Source: Macrostomum hystrix (taxonomy: Eukaryota; Platyhelminthes; Macrostomidae). From it: DNA of 64,000 bases. The position numbers were made by a program, and so were the translations under genes. The stretch lies in contig CATNEN010000041.1 of assembly GCA_950097015.1 (NCBI GenBank), positions 732,501 to 796,500 of the forward strand, written 5' to 3'. Under the pieces are notes generated by a model. It searched no databases, was not told where the DNA came from, and saw only the letters and a list, made by a program, of their open reading frames with translations. Below, in pieces: positions 55,901 to 64,000 of this stretch; positions within the stretch are counted from its first letter, which is position 1, and each line of letters begins with the position of its first letter.

Positions 55901-58900
55901 ATTCTTCAAGTCATCAGCCAGAAACTGGGATGTTAACCACTCAGATATAGACCACTAATTCTTCAAGTCATCAGCCAACAGTAAAACAATGCCAACCCCC
56001 AGGCCACCAATCAGAAAAAGCAACAATGGTGTTGATGCTGATGACACTGCGTAGAAGTCTTTGACATAAAAGCTGATGAGTTCGTATTAAATTCGTGTAT
56101 CTCTCGAACCTCTTATGAACTGATTTCAGAGATTTTACTTAACATCAATTCCGAAGATCCTAGCGATCTTCTCCATCCCGCAAAACTTTGGAAACCGCAA
56201 GTTTAGCAAAATTTTGAACGAAGGGTAAGTCAACTTCCACTTTGAGCTTAGTCGGCTCAACTCAGAGGGATGGAGCAAGGTGCTGGTTTTCACGCTCGAA
56301 TTTTAGGCACATTATTTACTGCGGGACGTCGGAACTGAGCCGGATGAAGTCTTTTTTTTGGAACTTCCAGCACAAACTGGAGACCACGTCTAGCAACATA
56401 ATCAGGGTGTGCCTTCTGCAGAGGTGAGCCAATTCACGCTACCCGCAGTTGTGATAAGTTAACTGGTTTAACGTTAAATCTAAATCTAGATAAACTCTTG
56501 CTCACCACGGCAACCATCCGAACCCTACTCACACAGCAACAAAATCTCCGACCAGATCAGTTGGTTTCTTTGGTCATTCTGCGGTCGGGTCACATTAGTC
56601 TTTGGCAGCCCGAGCGAATGCAACTTCATGATTAAAAACTGCAAGCTGAATACGGCGGAGGCCATCATCCTCACCTCGGAGGCTGGAGGCACTCGATCGG
56701 AATTCGAAGCGGACAGGATCAACTACCTGCGCACCATCAGGCTGAAGATGTGCGCTCCCGAGTGCCGAATCATTGTGCAGATCAAGAGCAAGTATCATAA
56801 GGTCTGAAATTCAATATCTACTTTCATTTTGTGTGCTTATTCAGTTTGACGTCATTCCGCAATTGTAATGACGTCACTCAGAAAAAAAATACTTGATTAC
56901 ACCGCCCCGATTGGGCCATATGTGCAGCTACTGCGCGGCGCATCTGAAGGCTGCGTACGGCTATTCAGTCCATGGACTGGGGGGACGCCAAACCCACCCT
57001 CAATTACCCCAGCTGGTACCCACTTAACAGCTGGGTGAACTGTAGCAATGCAGAGTTAAGTGTCTTGCTAAAGGACACAAATTGTTCCAGTGGAATCGGG
57101 AATCGAACCCCGACCTTTCAGTCGTGAGTCCGACGCTCTAACCACAAGGCAACAACCTCCTGAGAAAGCTCAAGCTTTAATCTCTGAACCCGCCAACTAT
57201 CGCAGCGATCCTACCGAGCGTTGCCTCTCTGGCGCGTCAGGGCGAGCAAGCCGGGCTCTCTGCCACCGGACGCGGTCCTGTGCGACAACCAGATTCTGCT
57301 GGGCCTCATGGGTATCAACTCGTTAGCGCCGGGCATGGCCACCTTGCTAATCAACCTGCTGAGCTACCGAGAGTCGCAAAGCTCTGAGGACGACAAAAAG
57401 ACAGACGAGGATGACGCTGCAGACTGCGATTACTTACGCTGGCGTAGTGCCTACAGAACTGGCGTCAAAGTAAAATTCTACTGCGTGGGCTTCACAGCCA
57501 AGCACCGGAATCGGAGCTTCAAATCGTTGGCACTGGAAGCCTTTCAGGTTGAGTTTTTCGTTTCTCTCGTGCGAAGCTATATTGACTTAGAACCATTGCC
57601 ACAGGCAGGAGCACTTTGAAACTTTTTTAATTAAAACTTTTCTGGCCCTGAGACCAGAAGTATTCGGTTTTGAAAGATAAACGTGGGCGCCACTTCAAGC
57701 AAACTTCATCAAAATTCTGTTTTTGTCGGCGTCACAGAACAAGCGGAATTCTCTCGGCATTTCATCGAAGAGGACGCAGATGAGAACTAAGCGAGCAATG
57801 ATCTGTTTCCAACTTTTTTGTTTCGCGTCCCTGAGCTTTAGTTTTCCCTGGACACAAATTTCGTTTTACACCGCAGGCGCACAGTGTGCTCATCGTCGGA
57901 GTCTGCATGGTAGACAAGCCTACTGGCATGATGACCGGTGTCATCAACCCGGCATACGACCCTGGCTTCATCATCAACCCCAGCACCATGAAGGCTTTCG
58001 TCATCAGCCGGGATATCCAATCTGTGCGCAGGTTCGCCGCAGGGTCGGCTAACGGTTTTGGCGGCGTACTGGTTCATGGTGAGATCCAAATATAATTTCA
58101 ATCCTCTCATAGCCTGTCAATAGACAAAGTTTCTGGGCTTATTTAAAAAAATGCACGCTTACGAATGATCAAATACTCGATGAACATCTCTATTTGTTTC
58201 GATCTAAAGACAGTAAAAATAGAGTACAAGTCACAAAATGAAAGTTAAAATCCACTTCCTAAAATCCGTGTTCCTGCGAATCCGCGATCAATCCGCGATC
58301 CGCGATCATTTATAACATTGCAGAGTGGATCGAAGAACCACCCAAGCTTCAAAGACAATCCGCCTACAAGTCGACACCCGGTCTGCACACTGAGCCGCTG
58401 CAATCAACGTCGGCAATTGCATCAAACACTTCAGGGCCACAAGAGGAGCGTCGCCTGGAGGAGTGGTACCGTGACAGAATTGACGCGCGCTGCGACAGTC
58501 CGCGTGAGCTTCACGCCGCCGAGCACGAATTCAACCCGCTGCTGGACATCACCGGCACGCTGCATTGGGCGCCGAACCGTCGCTGTCGGAAGTTTACCAT
58601 CGACGAAGCGAAAACTATCAACTTCCGAGGCCACGTGCTGGTGGCCATCATCGGGCCACTGCAGCATCCAATCGGTCTGTCCTCGCTGGTGCTGCCATTG
58701 CGTAACTGCTCGATTCCGGTCGACCAGCTCAGCGACATTGTCATTCTCGGAAACGCCGAGTCCATCGAGAAGCACGAGTGGCGCGGCATTCGCAACTTTC
58801 CCTTCATCTACGTGGTAGACGGCAACGGAGTATACCCGCAACACCTGTTGTACTGTCGAGCTCAATGGGCCGCGGCGATGACTGTGATCAATTTGGCTCA

Positions 58901-60805
58901 GAGAAACAACGCGTTCTTGGACCCGTTCCTCACAGACAAGATGACGCTGCTGTGTACAGAGAATCTGCGCGGCATCGGTGCCAAGAACTGTCACGTCACC
59001 TCGGAGCTGTTCTATTCGCCCAACGCTTACTGCTTCTCGGATCCAGCAGAGCGAATGGCGGACATCTCCGCGGCTGACGTGATGGACACACAGTCGTTCG
59101 CCGAGGGCCTCGTCGTATCCTCTCCGAACCTGACTGGTCTGCTTGCCTCTGTGTTCTTCTGTCCGGAGTCGCTGGCCTTCTTGGAGTCCATCATTCACGG
59201 CTCGAACCAGCCCAGCGTCGACGACTACCTCAGCCTGGACTTTTGCATCCCAAGCTGCCTGAGTCGGGGCGACTCCACGAACCTCAATCGGGTCTTCGGC
59301 TTCCGTCTGTTGCAGCTGGGGGCCGACGACTACCCGCTGCGCGACATCTTCGAGCTCTTCGACTGCAAGGTTGGCAAAATGTTATTCTTGTTGCGCTCTA
59401 ATCGCATTTTTGCATTGTCACAAAATCTCATTCTCTTGGGACGCAGCTCTCATTGTTCAAATTTAACTATGTAGTAAAACCATGGTAGATTTTTATGGCA
59501 GAGTATGATTGATTACTCTGATATGTAGATATGTATGATATGTATGATGTAGATATGTATGATTGAGCCTTTGATTATGCTAAAAGGTGCTTAGGCTAAT
59601 GGAGATCAAAGATAACGCGACATTTCATCCTGAACGCCCGATAGGAAATGAAATGGGAGGACCTGCTGATCACCTGCATGGACAAGTTCAACATCATGTG
59701 CCTGGGCGTCTATCGCCGACGCATCATTTTGAACAAGAAATCCCAAACCTCAGCGTCTGCTGGCGGCTGGTTTGTAATGACTTTCCCGATTGCAGAGACT
59801 CGGATTGATCAAACTGACAGGGTAACTATCCGCACTATCGGTAGCTTACGCAAATAGACTATGGATCCACAGTTCTTTCAGATTTTCTTTCAGATTTTCT
59901 GTTTCGCTCCTCCGGCGCCGAGGCGGGCGCAGGTCTCCAGGACGCTGTCTGATGTCACATTCGACCGCAGAAGAAGCGCGTCTCGAAGTTTATTGCTGTG
60001 ATCTCGTGCAGCATACTTGCTACCAACAACGCGATGCGAAGAGATATTTGCTGATTTTATTCAATCTCGTGCTCGTTTCCCCCCTTACCCTTTAAGACAG
60101 CAATGAGATCTGAGCAGTGTTGATTCTGTATGCAGGTCAGATCTTGTTCTGTTTTCATAATAATCAGACAAAAAAATAAAGTGAACTTCGAGCTAGTTTA
60201 GCACTAAGGAAAGCGTGAAGGCATTTTCTTATACACTACTTAAATGTGACTACTATGATTTGCCGAATTGATTATCAATATTAGTGACGATGATATGATG
60301 ACAATGTGACGATGACGATGATTACGTTCTTAATTGCAGCTTGTTAGTCACTCTGTGTTATAATTGAACACTGTTTAGTCCGCTAAATGGAGCAAGAAAC
60401 CGTACTCCTTCCTATGTTACTCGTACAGAACTTATTGATACCTTGCAGTTTGCTGTCTGAACTAAGAAAGCTGCGAAATCTGAAACAAATATTTGCTTGG
60501 CACACATCTGCGCTGAGTCTTTGCTTAGTGATCCGTTTGGCTCCGAAAATTTTGCTTTTTGCATCGTTTTGAAGCAACACTACAATAGGGCAGAACAGCG
60601 CGTCTCAAGCCCAGAGTACGAATGGCGACGTCGGGCGCTTTGGTGAAACGAAAAACTCAGTCATGTAAGTAATTCCTGGTTAGAGGAACTAAGGCCCGGC
60701 CTTAACAGGATCAACTGCAGGAAGTTCTTACTGAGCACTGACCCCGATGCTTTCGTCAGCTTGGAAGACGGCATGCAGCGACTGTATGCGGTCTTCCAGG
60801 AATGA
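52974..60805 (+). CDS. slo-like: Slo-family (BK-like) channel with unusual pore, complete
   Basis: Sixteen exons: 52974-52993, 53185-53377, 54648-54709, 54904-55006, 55089-55200, 55290-55441, 55606-55806, 56130-56224, 56307-56423, 56537-56801, 57206-57547, 57877-58078, 58324-59369, 59645-59821, 60594-60664, 60709-60805. They sum to 3,255 bp (1,084 aa plus stop) with every phase matching. Order: S0 (ISICSSLGLVLFISAC), S1-S3, S4 (VLSFLCALRLASLKDLL), S5, pore, S6, RCK1 (HIIYCGTSELS) and RCK2 (DITGTLHWAP ... NIMCLGVYR). Slo channels are potassium channels gated by voltage and cytosolic ions. Here the filter is SMGYS (55,729-55,743), not TVGYG; S4 keeps one of three BK arginines; and no Asp-rich calcium bowl is present. 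Skipping the last donor would give an alternative end at 59,857, with an AATAAA at 60,175. Confidence 0.88.
53378..54590. repeat. 28-bp minisatellite built on the Slo exon 2 splice donor
   Basis: About 43 tandem units of GTGAGTGACAGTGTGGGGCA followed by GGGTTCTG (alternating with ...AGGGGCAAGGAGCTG). The first unit starts exactly at the donor of exon 2 (GTGCTG then GTGAGTGACAG), and each unit repeats CTG-GTGAGT. The array fills intron 2. Long minus-strand frames (TLSLTRTLPH repeats) are artefacts. Confidence 0.95.
55861..55978. repeat. Two-copy tandem duplication of 59 bp
   Basis: The unit beginning CCAGAAACTGGGATGTTAAC and ending AAGTCATCAG occurs twice head to tail in the Slo intron 55,807-56,129. 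No base differences are obvious. Confidence 0.85.
56895..57156 (-). mobile_element. tRNA-derived SINE with conserved central domain
   Basis: On the minus strand it starts TGTTGCCTTGTGGTTAGAGC (A box) and has GGGGTTCGATTCCC (B box). Then come TTGTGTCCTTTAGCAAGACA and CAGCTGTTAAGTGGGTACCA, a block resembling a central domain shared among invertebrate and deuterostome SINEs. It lies inside the Slo intron 56,802-57,205, opposite to the gene. It differs from the SINE family at 5.9, 28.4 and 62.4 kb. Confidence 0.8.
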
Positions 60806-61346
60806 TCCGACGCAGCCCTCTCTGCTGGACCGGAGCACACACCACGCCGCACCTATTCACCTGTTCTACTAACCCGACATAGCTAGGTCTGCAGGACTTT
60901 TGCCCAGCAGTGGTTGCCAAGTATCCTTATAGCCAAGACCTGGGTCTATCACTTCGTAAGCCAAATTCGTTATTCTCGTGTCGCAAAAAACGGTTTATCA
61001 TTGGGCATTGCGAATCGCAAAAGAGCATGGCTGAAATTATGACTCATTTTTTTACAATTATTTACCGCAGCTCATTTGTGAAATTCAGGATCGCTGCTTC
61101 CCTCAATAACAAATTTAGTTTATAAGCATTCACATGTGATACGATAAAGGCTGGCTTCTCATTTCCGGATCTTCTGTTGCGATGCTGGGTCAAGTCTGTG
61201 ACCATAGACTAAAATAGTTCACCCACAGGCTGTCATACATCTGCTATCATAGCCCTCAGCTTCTCATTTGAAATTAGCGAATATTGCAGCTTACCTGCAG
61301 ACCAAGCGATTAACTGCAAACAGTAAAACTTCATGCGGCTCTGACG
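60806..61346. other. Intergenic spacer between the two Slo-like genes
   Basis: About 540 bp separate the stop of gene 1 from the ATG of gene 2. It should hold the promoter of gene 2; no TATA box is obvious. Confidence 0.5.
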
Positions 61347-63031
61347 ATGGCGGAGGATCAGCTATAGTAAGTCACTGCTTTATACTTTTATACTTCGATT
61401 CAATATATACTGGGAATCATCAAGATGACTAATCAAAAGTCATCTAGAATTAAGTCTTAGCAAGAGCAGAAGAAATAAGGTGCATATGTTCTAAGCAAGT
61501 GCACATGCTCAAGCACTGCACACAGTGCTGCAGCCAAAGCTTCTCATCGGTTTCAGCTGTTTGGACCTCCTGAAAGAAGTGATCGGCATCTGCTGCGCAC
61601 TGGGCCTCCTGCTGCTGATCGGCGCCTGCAATTTTCTCTGCTCGACCGAACTCTTCCGCAGGCAGCTGGTGCGATTCCCCGTGTTCCTGCGAATCCGCGA
61701 CATCTGCGAGATCGCCTCTAACAACTGGACAAGGTGCGGCAAGGTGTTGGTGAGTGGCTCGATTTAATCGTTTGATACTCAATTGTCACCCCAGACCGAC
61801 TAATACATGTAAAATGAGTTATTTCACAAGTCATTGTGTAGAGCTATTACTGATGGCTACTTGGTCCTGACTGAGCAACATTGCTCCAACAAAGGTGCTT
61901 GTTTTAGCCGAGTTCCGTCAATTCCAGAGCACTCTATGGAGCGTCTTCAGCGTGGCCTCTTTTTTCTTTTTCGTGGTACACACAATCACGTGAGCAGATC
62001 TTGCGGTTGTTCTTCGCGATTCGCTACTTGCGCTCATTCACAATGTCCCCTGCTGGGCAAATCCCATTCCAGCCACCCGGGACGGATCGTGTTCCAGAAA
62101 ACGAAATTAGACAGCATTCTGGTGTACCTCGACTTGGGCCTCAACGTGTTCTTTGTGATTTTCTTCATAATTCGAGTGAGTCCACAGGCCGCAGATCATT
62201 GTTGGCAGTTTTTCATTATGCATCGAATGGCAAATTACCAATGATTAGCCAAATGGGATGAAAAAAAGATGGAAAAGTTAGGCCTCATCGGTTCCTGCAT
62301 AGGTGCGAGTCTATTCATAGGTACATAAAGTCTGTAGACACGGGAGCATAAAATGCCATAGTCGACCCTCTGGTAGTGCGGAAGCGATTTCGCATGTCCA
62401 TTTCGTTGACCCTGAGCACACGCGCACAGATACCTACGCAGGCACAATAAGATGGGGTGTGCTATTCTGCCCTGACACTCCCAGTGCCTTGGAGGTTGAC
62501 CCTCGAAGGCGTAAATTGCACAACAACCCCAAGCCTTCTCTCCGCGGCTGCGCTTCAAATGAATGTGGCCTGGTCGCGGATTCGAGCTCAGGGATGCGTC
62601 ACTGCTCCGGCACTCACCGCTCACTCACGAAGAGAGCTGATGTGAATCGCACTGCAGGTTGAATACCCCATGTCAGAGACCCACAGCTGTGTCACATCCG
62701 AGTTTTGATTTTGAAAAGTAACGGGCAGAGACTAGCATTGTTTCGATGCGACCTCAGCTAAGAATGACTCTGATTTTCTAGCATAATAAGTGTTGGTTCA
62801 AGGGTGGCTTGATGTGTTGAGAAGTTTCTTTTGAAGAGGCCGGACGCCGTTGAAGGCACTGAAAGACCCTTGCAATTCGATTAGAGCGACAGTGATGCAG
62901 ATGTGACTTAATTTTCCAGTTTATTGGCACGAACGACAAGTGGAACTTCGTGGTGAGCTCAAGCACCTGGATGGAGATTCTCACAGTTGGGCCGGCGCTT
63001 ATGGCAACACAGGGGGATAAGAAGCAGCTCA
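61347..63031 (+). CDS. slo-like: Second Slo-like channel gene, first five exons only
   Basis: Exons 61,347-61,366, 61,557-61,749, 61,928-61,989, 62,073-62,175 and 62,920-63,031. Lengths 20, 193, 62, 103 and 112 bp and all phases equal those of exons 1-5 of the gene to its left, so it is a tandem duplicate. The translation starts MAEDQLYCLDLLKEVIGICC and has RQLVRFPVFLRIRDICE, YLDLGLNVFFVIFFIIR and IGTNDKWNFVVSSSTW, covering S0 to S3. S4, pore and RCK domains lie beyond the window, so I cannot say whether it shares the changed selectivity filter. The last donor is followed directly by a 56-bp satellite. Start ATG chosen because the 20-bp first exon matches gene 1. Confidence 0.85.
62265..62625 (-). 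mobile_element. SINE, copy C of the three-copy family
   Basis: Shares with copy B, in the same orientation, CCTGAGCACAC, CAGATACC.TACGCAGGCAC, GTGCCTTGGAGG, CAAGCCTTCTCTCCGCGGCT and ATTCGAGCTCAGGGA (B-box side of the tRNA head). The part matching the A box is diverged. It lies in intron 4 of the second Slo-like gene, opposite to the gene. Confidence 0.75.
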
Positions 63032-64000
63032 GTGAGTTTCTTCAGTTCTTCAATGATGCGCATTGATTATGAGCACACCTAGTAGGAGTGAGTTTCTTCA
63101 GTTCTTCAATGATGCGTATTGATTATGAGCACACCTAGTAGGAGTGAGTTTCTTCAGTTCTTCAATGATGCGCATTGGTTATGAGCACACCTAGTAGGAG
63201 TGAGTTTCTTCAGTTCTTCAATGATGCGCATTGATTATGAGCACACCTAGTAGGAGTGAGTTTCTTCAGTTCTTCAATGATGCGCATTGGTTATGAGCAC
63301 ACCTAGTAGGAGTGAGTTTCTTTAGTTCTTCAATGATGCGCATTGATTATGAGCACACCTAGTAGGAGTGAGTTTCTTCAGTTCTTCAATGATGCGCATT
63401 GGTTATGAGCACACCTAGTAGGAGTGAGTTTCTTCAGTTCTTCAATGATGCGCATTGGTTATGAGCACACCTAGTAGGAGTGAGTTTCTTCAGTTCTTCA
63501 ATGATGCGCATTGGTTATGAGCACACCTAGTAGGAGTGAGTTTCTTCAGTTCTTCAATGATGCGCATTGGTTATGAGCACACCTAGTAGGAGTGAGTTTC
63601 TTCAGTTCTTCAATGATGCGCATTGGTTATGAGCACACCTAGTAGGAGTGAGTTTCTTCAGTTCTTCAATGATGCGCATTGGTTATGAGCACACCTAGTA
63701 GGAGTGAGTTTCTTCAGTTCTTCAATGATGCGCATTGATTATGAGCACACCTAGTAGGAGTGAGTTTCTTCAGTTCTTCAATGATGCGCATTGGTTATGA
63801 GCACACCTAGTAGGAGTGAGTTTCTTCAGTTCTTCAATGATGCGCATTGGTTATGAGCACACCTAGTAGGAGTGAGTTTCTTCAGTTCTTCAATGATGCG
63901 CATTGGTTATGAGCACACCTAGTAGGAGTGAGTTTCTTTAGTTCTTCAATGATGCGCATTGATTATGAGCACACCTAGTAGGAGTGAGTTTCTTCAGTTC
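63032..64000. repeat. 56-bp minisatellite starting at a Slo splice donor
   Basis: About 17 units of GTGAGTTTCTTCAGTTCTTC followed by AATGATGCGCATTGGTTATGAGCACACCTAGTAGGA, running to the window end. The first unit begins exactly at the donor of exon 5 of the second Slo-like gene (CTCA then GTGAGTTTC). Variants: ATTGATT/ATTGGTT and TTTCTTTAG. Confidence 0.95.

Noticed and set aside
56070-56110. Second hammerhead candidate (CTGATGAGTTCG)
   Set aside because: The core GAAA and a stem III are missing; the GTTCG/CGAAC pairing alone is not enough.
57090-57156. Functional tRNA gene on the minus strand
   Set aside because: The head has A and B boxes but no closing acceptor stem, and a SINE body follows.

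Overview
The window comes from an invertebrate animal genome: genes are split by GT-AG introns, there are tRNA-derived SINEs, an APE-type LINE, and very abundant minisatellites. A type I hammerhead ribozyme lying between tRNA-like A and B boxes resembles the Sm-alpha elements of flatworms, and an ependymin-related gene and a SINE with an invertebrate-type tail also fit a spiralian. A flatworm or other spiralian is my best guess, at modest confidence.

Layout. 1-7,770: an intron or intergenic desert of GT, 10-bp, 14-bp and 32-bp tandem repeats, with the hammerhead element at 5.2 kb and a SINE at 5.9 kb. 7,778-34,256 (+): the 3' part of a FAT1/2/3 (kugelei)-type giant cadherin. Twelve or so cadherin repeats, a LamG domain, three EGF domains, a TM helix and a tail with the FAT-type HWDxxDW motif can be joined exon by exon in one reading frame; one intron is 13.4 kb and full of satellites. 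34,260-36,000: two coding-neutral minisatellites. 36,066-50,967 (-): four copies of an intronless class I SAM-methyltransferase-like gene. Three are open. The fourth is a broken pseudogene into which a 4-kb LINE (46,166-50,211) has inserted with a 12-bp target-site duplication. A 3.5-kb 24-bp satellite separates copies 1 and 2. 51,631-52,336 (-): three exons of an ependymin-related protein. 52,974-60,805 (+): a complete 16-exon Slo-family (BK-like) channel of 1,084 aa. 61,347-63,031 (+): the first five exons of a tandem paralogue, cut off by a 56-bp satellite that runs to the window end.

The most interesting points are: the Slo-like channel, whose selectivity filter reads SMGYS instead of TVGYG, with a depleted S4 and no calcium bowl; minisatellites that start exactly at 5' splice sites of both Slo paralogues and so multiply the splice donor; the hammerhead inside a fold-back tRNA-like element; and the LINE-disrupted methyltransferase copy, which also carries a gene-conversion tract.
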